Assembly: GCA_017165825.1 (NCBI GenBank)
Contig: CM029370.1
Location: 20,174,555 to 20,238,554, forward strand
Length of the DNA stretch: 64,000 bases
Source of the DNA: Hepsetus odoe
Lineage: Eukaryota > Chordata > Actinopteri > Characiformes > Hepsetidae
Reading direction: 5' to 3'
Shown here: one piece after another, positions 47,741 through 60,397 of the stretch
Layout: every line of letters begins with the position of its first letter
Numbering within the stretch: position 1 is the first letter of the stretch
Notes under the pieces: model-generated
The model's database searches: none
What the model saw: only the letters and a program-made list of their open reading frames with translations
Told to the model about the DNA's origin: nothing
Position numbers and translations under genes: made by a program

Positions 47741-48909
47741 CTGCAGAGACAAAAACAACAGGATTAGTGTAGAGATCTGAGGAAAAAGCTGAAGAAGAAA
47801 TTTACAATAACACCCAGCGTCGTGCAATATTAACAAAACTCTGTATTACAAAATTACCCATGGTATCGCTACCTCACACATTCAAGTCTGCATTTATAAA
47901 ACCAATGACCTAGGCTTTAAAATGTACAGGTACTCTATCCTGAAATAATGCCTTATGAACCTTATATCAATTGCTTTCTTTGTCTTGCTCTATTCTGCCA
48001 TTGTTAAACTGACCAAAAGAAACCCTATACAATATTATAAACTTCAAGGTACAGCCCACACTTTCAAGAAGCAAAAAAATCTGATGTATTAAGCTGCATA
48101 TTCACATGCCCTGATGAGTACTGTCTTAAACATTTTAAATAACACATTAAAACGGACTTGTGATAAAGAGACCTCCATCTCAAAGTAAACAGGCTTTTCT
48201 GTCAAGTAAGGAAGAGAGAACATTCCTATTTGCAGAAGTCTGCAGAAGCCCTGTATAGAGGGATGCAGCATCAAAGAGAAATCTTGTCCAAAGTAAACAA
48301 AGCCTCTACTGTTATTCCACAAAGCTTCTCCAAGTCAGTCACAGCAAAATCCTATGTGTTAACCTATTGTATTGTGAGAATGGGGTGTTATGAGGCTGCA
48401 ATGTCTTTTTGACAGGTCTTGTCTTTTTTAACCATTGACATAAAGAGAATTTTCCAAAAGAGCAGATACACTGTACGTACAGCAGGACGAGATATATGTT
48501 ACTGTTACTCTCACAGATAGTCAAAGAAAATATCTTTGTGGGATTTCCAGTGTTTATTTATACTGGAAAATGCTGCACCTGAAACTTGTTTTTGTGCACT
48601 ACATATTCACATATTAAAAGGGAGACCATTGTTTTTTATTTTTATTTAAATTAGTGGTTTAATCTGAAATTTTTAATTAAAAGAAAAATCTCTCAGCTTG
48701 TATCAGCTCAACAGTGATTGGGAACTGCATATCAATTTTCTATACTGATAAGGGTAAAATGAGAAAAATGAAAATCTGAAAAACTAAGTTTAGGTGTATT
48801 TTTCCTTGTTGTTTCTACATATACATCGCTGCCATAAATGTATAAAAATGTATGTCAAATAATGTTTAATGTTATATTAAAATATGTTTTAGGTCATAAT
48901 CCTAACTCT

Positions 48910-48912
<3 letters not shown>
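47741..48912. other. non-coding sequence
   Basis: No gene or repeat recognised. Confidence 0.5.

Positions 48913-48948
<36 letters not shown>
48913..48948. repeat. (CT)n microsatellite
   Basis: Eighteen CT units. Confidence 0.93.
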
Positions 48949-48951
<3 letters not shown>

Positions 48952-51900
48952 GCTATCATAAAACAGTCTCCAGGGAAGCATTTATAGTTGTTTCCCTTTT
49001 CTTTGAGCTACTTTTTAAAGGTAGAGGTTGCCAGTCTGAACCAGGTAAGGCCAGTATGGCTGCAGGTATTCACTGTGTGTAACAAAAAGCCGCTCTGATT
49101 TATTAACTTTCACGCAGTTAAAGCTGTTTACCTAGTTCTGAGCAACCCGTGTATCAGTGAACATTTGATGCTTAAGTGCCTCATTAATACACTTGTAAGT
49201 CGTAAGATCCAATGAAGCTCCCACTGAGCTGCATGTGTGATAAATCTTTATTTTAATCATCACCAACCAATTAAACCCTGAAAGCAAGGACTTCACTGAC
49301 ACTTGTGCTAAATGGTAATTCAGTGTTACTTCAGTAGTGACTTTCAGTTGATATAACCTTCAAAGTTCATTAACCACCGAAAGTTTTGAGCATATCAAGG
49401 CCCACCATTAAATTGGTAGTCCAATAACTCTGACCTCTGTTTAAACATATAACAACAATGCAGGCTGAAGTGGCTTGTATTCAATACAAAAAATCATGTC
49501 ATTAGTGAAACACATGCATAAAACCTCATCTTTAGCATGAAAATAAAATAAGAAGAGTTTCTAATCAGAAGTACAACTTGCACAGTGTAACGGGTAGCTC
49601 CATCTCATTGCTACAGCATTTAAATTAAGGATAAGGGTTTCTGTTTACCTTGAGACTGAGAAGCATGTCGGTTAAGAATATCCTGTTATATATCCCTGTT
49701 AGAAAAGCACTCTTTAAATAAAGCAAACTGGAGTGATAAAACTGAAAATGTATATAAAATGTAAAATGCAAATTGTAAATAAAATGTCAAATAAAATTAT
49801 CTGCATTAACATTTCAAAATCAAAATTTTCAAATTGATATTGGCCTTTACATTTTCATGTCGGTCAGTCCCAAGCACATATTTTAGAGTTGCATTTGGTG
49901 CATGCCTGTCACAGTTACTCCAGTTTAAAAATTAACCATTTGACATAAATTCAAATCAAAGTTCAAATCACTGATGCAAATTCAACAACTTTTCAAACAC
50001 ATTCAGTGCAGCACTCCCTGCCACCCCCGAACGTATACAAAAATTTGGTTGCCCCACCCTACATTATCACATAGCAGTGTCGTGAAAACCATTATCAGAA
50101 TCAAAAAGAAACTCAAAATATCCTGTCATCATTTCATATACACATTGTGAAACAGTGGTCTACATGGTGCAAGACGTCCTCTGTCTGAGAAACAAACAAT
50201 ATCCCGACATAATAACTGTGAAATAACTGAAATTCAAGTACATCTCACAGATGTAGTCAGCACAGCTAGAGAACAATAATCTTTTCGTTTTCTGCGTAAC
50301 TCAAACATAATATGATTCCGAATGCAATCCCAGCCATCCTGAATGCTTTTGCAGGACCACAAGGGTAGAGTTAATCTCATCAGCTTGAGTCTGGCCAGAA
50401 AGACCCCTTTGCTTGTTTGCTTATTTCACACATTACATGACCTGGGTTGTTCATGCCTAAACATTTATGGCTCCATTCCAGACCGATCAGTGATAACAAT
50501 GAGGAAAATGTTTACTTTGTCAGAAAATGAGGGATGTTTTCCTATTATTCCACATATGATAATTTACTCCCTCATTGGTTCCCATTTATAAAATTTCACT
50601 CTTTCTATCTTGCTTCAAGCATTAGATTGCACATTGTCAGCGGCTCAGACTTTTTATGTCAAATCACTGGAGGATGAAATTAATAAGGAAAAATGCATGG
50701 TAGATTATCTTCAGTTATGAAAGAATAATACAGGAAAACAAATAAAAAAACTAAATAAATGTGCTATTCTATTGTGCTGTTTAATCAAGTCTTCTGCAAC
50801 AGAGTTATGTTTCTTAATTTAAACCAGATGAATTCCCAAAATATTAAGCAAACATTTTCCCTGCATATTACATTGATTTTCACTTTTTTCATGGATATAA
50901 TATCAAAGCTCTAAAAAAGCCTGTCTCTGAGCTGCACTGAAATCTCCATTTACAAATTATTGTTCGCCTGTCATCACAAAGTGAAGCAATATATCATTTT
51001 GTTAATTATCAATTGATTACAATAGCTATCTGACAGATAAACCGACTTGCAGACGTAATACATCAGTTTAATGGCATTTCTTAATCAAAACACTTGGCAA
51101 TCACCAGAGACCAATTACAGGCCAAGAGATAAAGACAAACCATTAATAATGTGCTACCCTGCTTCCCTCTGACTTCATCTGAGGCACAGGACTCTTCCTT
51201 ATTTTAAGATGAACTTTCAAGCCCTAATTAAATAAATGACTTTAAACTGATCCAATTTAAATATTCTGATTCAGCAAAAGATTGACAAAATGATCAAAAC
51301 ATGATATCAACCATTGCTAAGAGGTCCACTGGTATATACCTAAAGCACAACTTGACTGTAAAATAAAATAAATTTCTAACATATCACAAAGTTGGGAGTT
51401 GGGAGACTTCAAAACAACTACAGTTTTGCAATGTAAGAAGCAAACAGCAATTATGAAATTTCTCTCAAAACATTCTATATCCAAAGAGATGATAATTAAC
51501 AAAGCATAAAAACAGAGATCGCCAACATTTTTCTTAACCACTATTAGTCAGTCATTAGCAAGTGCAGAATTATCAAACAGTCCATGCGCTGTTTCCATGG
51601 GAGCTTTTCATTTTTTCCTGGTTCTACACTTCATGCTTTCTTTTTTCTTGGCGGTGCATTTCAGCAACAATTACGCTGCTTTCAGCTACTTTTCAGCTTG
51701 TTAGATAGCCTGCTGTGAGCAGTTTTGTTTTTTACATTGAGGTTTCACTTGCAGCCTGCTTCGAAGTCACTGCCACTTTACGCCATTTTAATATTGATTG
51801 CCAGCAACCAACACCAAGCAGATTTCTTCTCTCTTTTCTCCATATGCGTGAAGAAACATTTCTCTCCTTTTTGCTCCACAAGCTTTTAAATGAAGATTGC

Positions 51901-52368
51901 AACATGCAATTTTCTCATCCACATTATTCAAATTCAGTATGGCACTGGCACCAGTAACCTCATACATTCTCTGTCCAGATCCCCTCCTTTATGAAAACAA
52001 GAATTATTGCAAGCCAATGAATCAATTTTTCTGTGAATTGTGTTAAAAATATACATCAATACTGGCCAGTGACTGCACATCTGTTTCCTTCCTTTGAAGT
52101 ATAACTGAAGAAACAAAGATTTTTGTCTTTGCTACTGTTCTCTTTGAGCAGTTTTCTAAAGAATCAGGTAAATCTGTATCTTTCACTAAATACAAGCTCC
52201 TGTTGACAAAAATCACCTTAATTATGCACTTGTGCTACGTATGCATGACAAACATAAACATATTATTTTTAAAACTGCTCCACAGGATACCTATTGTATG
52301 TTGATCTTGTTTCCTTTAAATGTCTACGAACAGTAAAGAATGCCTCTTTGCAGCTTGCTTTTCTGCAG
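48949..52368. other. non-coding sequence
   Basis: No gene, RNA or repeat recognised over 3.4 kb, one of the longest repeat-free stretches in the window. Confidence 0.5.
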
Positions 52369-52444
52369 AGAACAAACAAACCTCACAACCTATCTAGTAA
52401 CAGTCAACCCCAGCTTGAGACACCATTACTTAATGACCATTCAG
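52369..52444 (+). other. exon-like segment on the plus strand
   Basis: CTTGCTTTTCTGCAG (good acceptor) precedes 76 nt that end in TTCAG followed by a GTAAGC donor. Two frames are open: one reads NLSSNSQPQLETPLLNDHS, the other NLTTYLVTVNPSLRHHY. I recognise neither. It lies on the opposite strand to the other candidates, so it would belong to a different transcript, perhaps a non-coding one. Confidence 0.2.
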
Positions 52445-54810
52445 GTAAGCAGGTTAAACCACTTTTATATTAAAGCTTATTTAAATGGGCAGAATGACCC
52501 CAGAAGGGCAGTGTGCTGTGGCTATCTTCCAGACCACAGTGGATCTGTCCACAGAGGCCAAGCGCATTGCGGAAAATCATAAATCATCTGCGTGGTTTTC
52601 CACCTGAGTTCGCTCTTTTGCCCTAGATGGAGCTGCTATCCTTGAAGACTGATTCAATTATTTACTCGACAAATAAATTATTACATAATGCCCCTGTGCA
52701 CAACAGCCCTTAGCACCACTCAACTTTCCAATGATGTCTGACAATGTGTTTCCATCTGAAGTGCTCCACAGGGGACAATAAGGAGCATGAAGTGCTGAGA
52801 AACAAACAAAAAAAGGGAACACAAAATATATTTTTTTTAAATTCGGAAAAAGAAAAGAAAGCAAACAAGTGAAACAAGGGCCTTAGTTGCATTGCCGAGG
52901 CGAAGAGGTAAGCTGAGCCAGACAGAGAGAGGCATCTCTGTTTCTGTTTCTGCACCCTGGTGGGTGTCTCAGAAGGTGGGGGAAGGGTTCAGGGTGACTG
53001 CAGAAGACTTCATGCTCTGATCAGGATGGCACTGCTGCCCTGGTTTCCAATCCAGCCTGCCAGCATCTTACTACATGCTGACATTTCAGGTGAACACCAT
53101 GGCCTTCTTCCTCTATGAAATGGCAGGACTGGCTCCTAAGTGACCACAATGACGACAAAAGCTGACTGAAATTACAACTTGCATAGCAAGGTAAAGCAAT
53201 ATCCAAGTGATGCACAGTGCTACACCGATTTTCAATTAGCACACTGCATAGAGATGAGGTGATACAAGGAGTGGCTGGTTTGGAAACGGCAGTGTATGCA
53301 AGTGGATTTAGTTACGATAGCGTTCACTCTCATAAGAATTGCGAAATAATAATACCGTGAATAAAACTGTGAAGAATAAAACTATGTATTGTGATATACA
53401 AATATAATACATAATATCATATAAAGATTTTTTTGGGTTTAGCAGTCTAAGTAGATAACAAAATGTTAATTTTGTTAATGTTAATGTTTGTCAACAGAAA
53501 AAGAGCCATTTAAAATGCAAACAACTAAAATAAGCATTTAATGTATGGTTACCAAGACCCTTGTTTTCACTTTACAAGGTTTCTTTAGGAGAGGAAGAAC
53601 AGAAGATTACAATCAAAACAAGCTTTGTGAGATTCTGTAGGACATTTTTGGCAAAAGCATAAAAGATAAAGATTCTGAAATGCTTCTTGGCTTGTATAAA
53701 CCTGCAAAAAAGGTTATTCATACTCATACATCATATTTACAAAAATGCTTCTTTAAAGAACACCCAAAAACTGAAAGCAAGGCTGGGAGGTATAAAGTTT
53801 AAAACTAAGGGTGAATCAGCTAATAAACCCTTTCAACAGGCAGGGGGTCAATGCAATATGGTGAAAGCAGCTTAACAAGCGTAGAACAGAAAGATGCTTT
53901 TGTTAGACACAGAAAACAGTATTATTTATTGAGCATAACTGAAATGTGCAAAACAGAACTGAGGATAATTGGAAAAAAAACAAACAGGAGGAGAGAGAGC
54001 TGGAGAGAACATCCAAAACTAACAGTATTTGCATGTTTTAAGAATGTTCCTTGTATTATTTTTAACTTTAAAGGGCTTATAATTCTGTCATGGTACAAAA
54101 AAACAAGAAGAAACCTCATGTTTTCACAGATATATTTTGTTATTGTTACTATTATTGTAACTATGTAACACTGCTATTTCTACAGGTTAATCTACAGGTT
54201 TATTGTGATGTTGTCATCATTTTAATAATAGAAAACACTGTGGTGTGAATCTTTCAAGTGGTTCTTCTGTGGCTTTACTCCAAAGGAAACCTGTGTGCCA
54301 CCTTTATTTTTAAGAGTGTCAAGCAGCAGTAATGAGCTTAGGTTTACTAACATGTGATACTGTAATGTTGAATTTTGCCAAGCCCGTTCAGCACTATATG
54401 GTATCAAAAATAACAAGCGAAGCGGAGCGTGACCGCTGGTCTGTATACTCTGTGTGGTGGGAGTTGAGGGTGAAGGATCAGGCAGGATATGGGTTGTAGG
54501 GACTGCCTCTAATGGCCCACATGGCCTCTTAAGAGCTTGCAAACTGTGCAATTCGCTCACGACCTTTTGGCCCCTCTACATTAGCAAGTATATTACTCCT
54601 CTTGCTTTAGCCACTATGGTTAAATATTCTGCATACTAATTCTCATCATGGGCACTGGCATTCAGCAAGACTTGTTTGACTATCTGGCTTGAGCACACAA
54701 ATTATGAGCCCAACTCAAAGCTTACTGGTCTATTCTCCTTCTCTGTTCCATCTCCTCTTGGAGATCCATGCTTCTCCCTCCTATTCAAAGCAGCATAACC
54801 ATTCCCTCAC
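52445..54810. other. non-coding sequence
   Basis: No gene or repeat recognised. Confidence 0.5.
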
Positions 54811-54862
54811 CTGTTTATTTAGCCTGAGCTGATGCTGCCAATGTATCCTCACGGGCTCCTGT
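54811..54862 (-). other. weak candidate exon
   Basis: The minus strand reads TCCACCTCCATATATAG, then 52 nt, then AACAG with a good GTGAGG donor. The open frame encodes QEPVRIHWQHQLRLNKQ and ends in phase 0, which would join the phase-0 start of the 47-kb candidate. The acceptor is weak, and the same CCATATATAG could instead be a TATA-like motif. Confidence 0.15.
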
Positions 54863-55449
54863 CTATATATGGAGGTGGATCAGAGACCAGCCTGCCATAG
54901 GGAGTTCTAGTCACAAGCTATTGCTTATTCATGTCGGTACGTCTACAAGCACAAGCTATCCTGTATATCTCATTTGACCACTCACAAGAAACAGAGCACT
55001 CTCCTGTGACTCAACAGCCAGATGCTATTTTAAGTATATATCCATTATAATGGAAGAAAAAAAAGCTGCTACCTTGCATCTGCTATAATGGAACACAAAC
55101 AACCAAAAGGAAATAGTACAGACAATAGGTAAAGTAAAATATTCATTCAATAGGGATTAACTGCAAAATGAACATTTGCACTTGTTAAATGTTATTTTAT
55201 CACCCATATTACAGTCGACCATGATATGCAAATAAGCTTTTTAAGGTAAAGCAGAATAAAGGGCGGAAAGGTCTGTGTGAAGTCACCATTCAGGCAAATC
55301 ACAGATCTTAGTGAGTGTATTACTGGTTTTCTAATGAACCCTTACATGAAATTAAATGAAATTAAATAAATGTATTCAAAATAATGATTGTTGGTCAATT
55401 ACCTTGTGACATTACTGGTTCTCAAAAGTGATTTAATATTTTGCCATCA
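54863..55449. other. non-coding sequence
   Basis: No gene or repeat recognised. Confidence 0.5.
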
Positions 55450-55760
55450 AATATGGTTCGATATAATCACAATCACAATGTAGCATGATAATAATACAAA
55501 TATAATTTGAATCACAATAACAATTACAACATTTATCACAAGCGCAATCCTAAGCATAATCCTAATATAATTGTAATCATAATCACAAAGTGTTGCAATA
55601 TAATCACAATTGCCTTTACAATATGTAGCAATTACCAATGACAGAGATACTCAGAATATGAAGCAATATAATCTTAATTACAATTACAATGTGGAAACCA
55701 CAACCGCAGTCACAGTCATTATCATAATATGTAACAATAAAACCACAATCACCATTGCTG
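55450..55760. repeat. degenerate AATCAC-type hexamer repeat
   Basis: A low-complexity tract dominated by CAATCA/TAATCA/TACAAT words with a rough 6-bp period. Its reverse complement has the same TGATTN words as the large minisatellite at 61394-62284. Confidence 0.65.
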
Positions 55761-56097
55761 TATGCATTTTATTTACATTAGTTCAGATGGCAACTGTAAC
55801 AAATGCAATTATACTGCAACTACTAATACTGTTACATGCTACTATTTTCCAGACCAAATTTTAAAATGCATTAATGTGACATGGTATATGATTTTTTTGA
55901 GATGTAACAATTTCATTGCAATTCCAGTAGCAAGTAGCAATGTAATTAACTTTGTCAGCTTGTAATGCTCTTATACTAGAGAAGCATGGTGGTATCAGAA
56001 CAGGTAGTATAGTGACGGTTCTGTGATGGTAAAGGGCGCCCTGCTAACCCCCAATGAATCAGAGCTGGGTGCTGGTCATTCTGTGTGCTTACCTTTG

Positions 56098-56232
56098 TGT
56101 TTACTTATGTTATTGTTTACACTTGTTTTGTTCAGTATCTTTAGTTCTGTGCACGTAATTTCCATTATTAAAGTTCAGTACAAAGCTCTCGGCTCTGCAC
56201 TGATGTCCAGCCCATGACACTACATTGTTACA
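56098..56232 (+). repeat. direct repeat 1 (putative 5' LTR)
   Basis: 135 bp, TGTTTACTTATG...TTGTTACA, matching 57028-57408 apart from short indels and the nested SINE. Confidence 0.55.
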
Positions 56233-56572
56233 GAAATGACCAGCCGCCACAGATGGATGTTACGAGCCGGGAGCTCCGTTGAGATGTCTGCGAAGAACCA
56301 CTGGACCTTCCAGGTGCTGGAGGCTGGGATTGTGGAGGTTGAGCAGCACCTAGGGTATTTTGCGACATCCGCTCCCCTCCCAGGACCGGCCGAGGCTGCA
56401 CCAGTTCTAGCTCCAGCAACCAGGAAGGCAAGGCGGCAGAGCTGGCTTCCACATTAGCCTCTAGATCTGGGGCTGCGATGCCGGCTCACTTGTCAGCAGA
56501 AGAAGGTGGGACTTCAAAGACATCCACCATCTTCACCGCAAAGGAAGAGGCTGCAAAGTTGACGACACCCCC

Positions 56573-56926
56573 GTCAGCCTGGGTTGGCGGGACCTTGGCG
56601 CTGTCGCTCGCGTAAGCCCGGGTAGGCGGGACTTCGGCGCTATCGACCACGTCAACCCAGGTAGGCTAGAATTTGGCGCTGGCGACAGCATCCTTGCAGT
56701 TAATATCCCTTATAATAAATGCTGGATGTATTCGGTGACGGCACCGAAATCCCATCTTCGCACATGTCAGCGCTGAAATCCCGTCTTCACACATGTCAGC
56801 CCGGGTAGGCGGGATTTCGGCGCTGTCACCCACATCAGCCCAGGCAGACGGGGTTTCAGCGCTGTCGTTCACATCAGCCCAGGAAGGCGGGGTTCGGTGC
56901 TATCGTTTGCATCAGCCCACGTTGCC
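56573..56926. repeat. GC-rich 39-bp minisatellite
   Basis: Units begin at 56573, 56612, 56651, then (after a 105-bp spacer) 56795, 56834, 56873 and a partial unit at 56911. Core: GTCAGCCCGGGTAGGCGGGA followed by TTCGGCGCTGTC. Unit length 39 is 13 codons, and both strands stay open for parts of it. It is far more GC-rich than its surroundings. Confidence 0.85.
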
Positions 56927-57027
56927 GTTTGGACTTTAGCTGGACTTTTTGTTGAATGCTTGTGTAACCCCTGGGAGAGGTTACAGAGTCTTGTGCCCCA
57001 AGAGTGACGCCTTTTGGGGGGGGGGGG

Positions 57028-57408
57028 TGTTTACTTATGTTTTCATCCATTTTCTGCCGCTTGTCCCAAACGGGATCGCAGAGGAGTTGCTGGTGTCCAA
57101 CCCAGCGCACACAGGGCGAGGACAGAGGATGCACCCTGGACAGGACGCCAGCCCATCGCAGGGAGGAGCAGAACGGGGACGGCACCTTGCTCAAGTGTAT
57201 TACCTCAGGGCAACCCATTGGGAAGGGGTTCGAACCCCCGATCCTCAGATCATGCGGCCAACGCCCTAACCACTAGGGCATCACTGCCCCTACTTATGTT
57301 TTCATTTTGTTCATTATATTTAGTCTAAGTTCTGTGCACGATATTAAAGTTAAGTATGAAGCTCTCCACTCTGCATTGTTGTCCAGCCCACGACACGACA
57401 TCATTACA
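57028..57408 (+). repeat. direct repeat 2 (putative 3' LTR) split by a SINE
   Basis: TGTTTACTTATGTTTTCAT, then the SINE at 57047-57290, then a duplicate of the last 15 bases, then the rest of the repeat to CATTACA. Confidence 0.55.
57047..57290 (-). mobile_element. SINE with V-SINE-like head and Rex3-like tail, copy C
   Basis: The minus strand starts GGGGCAGTGATGCCCTAGTGG and reads GGGGGTTCGAACCCC (B box), CTCCCTGCGATGGGCTGGCG, and the end CCGTTTGGGACAAGCGGCAG plus AAAATGG. It is flanked by a perfect 15-bp duplication TACTTATGTTTTCAT at 57032-57046 and 57291-57305, which fixes both ends exactly. Confidence 0.93.
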
Positions 57409-60397
57409 GTATATCAGTATCACTAGATAACTGCTATAAAAGCTATTACTGAACAGATGATTAGACTGCTGGATGTATTTATTATAATGTATTTCTAATA
57501 TCCTTGTAAGAGCAGAACAGTTAGGATAGGCTGAGTGACTAAATTACAAAAAAACAATATGTTTAATATCAGTTTCTGCTATTTATAAATGTATGTTTTG
57601 GCACTAAATTTCTGTCAGCAGATTTGTACATAAAAATGTAAGACAATGGCTTCGGCCCTTAATACCCATATAAGTACATTCATAACTACACCACCTCACA
57701 CCATAACATACCATGCCTGAACCCACTGTGCAGCACTTCATAATTTTCTAAAGATTCAGATAGATTCAAAAGTTAAATCACCAGCAAACACTAAGATACT
57801 CTGGTTGAACAGTTTTGCCCAGAGTTAATATATGTGAACAGTTTTTATGAATAGAATGATGACCAATATTTTTCTTCTGTCGCACTAATCTGAGCTACAA
57901 ACCCTGTCACCTATAATAACTTGTCATGACTTATCGAAATCAATGAACAACATTCTAGTTCATATTCCACAAGGGGGCTTTTTACAAAGTAAGTGTTCCT
58001 CTTTTGTGTTGAGACGTTTATGTTGCGAATGCACCAATCGCTGGATTGCTTTCCAGAACATAACTAATAAATATGCCATTTTCCCTTACAGTGTGAGCCT
58101 GCATCTGAGTCTTGCTATAATATACAAGCAACATGCCCTCATCAAGACTAGATAACACTTTCAAAACCCTTCCCTGTTCTGACATCCCATTTCTACCAAA
58201 ATATAACAGGGCTGTCAAACAGTGCCATCTTTCTCTCTCTGTTGTTGCTCATACTGTTGGTTTCATCCATGCTTTAAAACTGTAATCCCCATTTGTCCAG
58301 GCTGGGGGAGGGTAAAAGAGTACTGATCATGGAACAATGTTGTTGAAGTGCATTAAAAAATATATATTTGCAGCAGACTTAGTGATGTGATTCAAATATT
58401 TATGTGGGAAATACAAAGTTAAATATAAAGGGACTGTGTTTTTTCAAGCATCAAACGTCTCCTCTACATAAAGCAGAAATAAACAGATGTTTTTGAAAGC
58501 ACTGACACCAAGCATAACCTCAGCTGAGAAAGGAACTGCCCTAACACCTCAATTTATTTTCCAATATATGCCTTTCAATGGAAAGCTTAAATGTAATGCT
58601 ACGTAAAAGGAGTTTTAGATAGTGTAGCCATTTAGATTACATTACGGGTTGCAGTTTTGCAGATAATCAAGGAGTACAACCTGGAACTAATCTTGCCGTC
58701 ACATTTAAAATGATGTGTGGATAACCACAATCACATTGCGTTAACAACAAGTTCTAAATGATAAGAACACATCCTTTACAGAGATTACATAAAATATAAA
58801 ATTGGACAACTTTTCCTACAGACCACACATTTTTTCCATATGCAAATAAACAGAAATTGTGCATTTAAGCGTGTTCTCTGTAGAGCAAGTGTACTTTTTT
58901 CATTAGAAAATCAAAACCCAAATAGTTTCTCCAAGGTGCCCAAACTTCTGCATACAACTGTATGCAGTTTGCCACTTTGTAGCCAAGCCAAAATAATTCA
59001 CACGCTGAACAATACATGTATAATTTGTTAAACTCTTTTAAACTCTGGAATAATCTTAATCCACAGAATCCAAGGACTGTTTTAGACTATTCAGTAAATA
59101 TAATGAAAGGACTCTAGTCATGAGATAGCAACTGAAGTGGAAATCAACATAAAGGTTGTTACAGTTTATGATGTTAAATTGAGACTTGTCAGCTCATGCT
59201 GATCATATGAGCATGTATGTACGTGTGTGTTGCATGCATTTGTGCATAAGAGCATTTACTTCAGGATGTGTTTAACAGCCCCTAAGCCGAATTCTCACTT
59301 TAGTAGGTTCAGAGCCTCAGCCCTGCTCAGGGATGACCGTGCCGTAAGCCTTTAATCCTCTGTGTGACCACGCTACCTGATAGATTTGCCAATATTATCA
59401 GTGTAGGTGTCTGCTCCTCCTGAATGCTGCTGGAAGCTCAGCCAACATGACAGGGCTGCAATTCCAGAGAGAGATGAGCTATACATCTGTACCTGTACTT
59501 CTGGGTGTAGAAAAAAAACATAATAGTATATGACAGAACAAAGATTATTCTGACAGGGCATGCTTGAAGCCAGAGGCCAGGCCTTAAACGGAAAAAAGAG
59601 AAGCTGGAGTGGAGTGGCTCTTTTTTGTGCCAGTCAGTGTCTAAAAGTGATTTGCCTTCAGCTGCTTGCGTACACCAGACACTCTCATTACCAGCCATCT
59701 TGACTTGCACATGTTCATCTGGATCCAGTGCAATTTCGCAGTGAAATTAAGCGGAGTTGATCTTATTGACCAGAAAAAGCCTCTTCGACTCACTAGAACG
59801 AACTGTTTTGGAGCTCAAACTTCCTCCCCGCTTTCCAGAGCAGTACAGATCAATCCTGATTAGCGAAGTACAGCAGACTGTATCACTGCACTTTGTTTAG
59901 AAACCTCACCATCATGCTGTAGCACTGATGATGCCTTTATGGGTAAATATGATTATGATCTTGTTTAAGATAATAGAGGTCCCCATTATAGAGCCTGGCT
60001 ATTTATAAATGTACAAACTTTAGATTTTTTTGCTTAAAAATTTAACAAAGTATCAAGATCATCATCCAGCACTGGAGTTGTGCTTACTAAAGTCAACACA
60101 GCCCTTGGCATGTGACACAGCAGGCTTTGTTGACAGCTTTACCTGCTGTCTCTTCGTTTAAGGGGACTAACAACATCTGTCCAGCTGCCAGCAAGTTTTC
60201 AACGCAGGGCGCTTGCGCACTGTGCGCTTATCCTCACACATCTGGAAAGGATGGCACGAAGCTCCAGTGCCAAAACGCAGGACATTCGTCCTCCTCACAC
60301 GCCCTGCTTGGCCGTGGATGCTGAGGGTTAAACATTAGCGGAATAAAAGGCAGAAAGTAAAAGCAGCCCGGCGCTGTCACCGGCGGAGGAGCCTCAC
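57409..60397. other. non-coding sequence (possible first intron)
   Basis: No gene or repeat recognised. If the donor at 60397 is used, this is intronic. Confidence 0.45.

Larger units (their letters stand above)
56098..57408 (+). mobile_element. putative short LTR element (TRIM-like), with minisatellite core
   Basis: Two direct repeats, 56098-56232 and 57028-57408 (about 122 bp once a nested SINE is removed), both start TGTTTACTTATG and end in TTACA. They share CAGTATCTTTAGTTCTGTGC-like sequence, ATTAAAGTT, AAGCTCTC and TGTCCAGCCCA. A run of 12 G precedes the second one, as a polypurine tract would precede a 3' LTR. Between them lie ~800 bp of GC-rich sequence that includes a gag-like start (ATGGATGTTACGAGC at about 56252) and a 39-bp minisatellite. 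No reverse transcriptase is present, so it would be non-autonomous. I found no flanking target duplication, which weakens the case. A Ty3/Gypsy origin is a guess. Confidence 0.45.

Noticed and set aside
53021..53242. Minus-strand frame with a possible GTA/GTAAGA donor
   Set aside because: The matching acceptor has a poor pyrimidine tract and the enclosed segment is only about 40 nt.
56573..56926. 39-bp repeats considered as a CRISPR array
   Set aside because: Units are contiguous without unique spacers, diverge from each other, and the window is eukaryotic.
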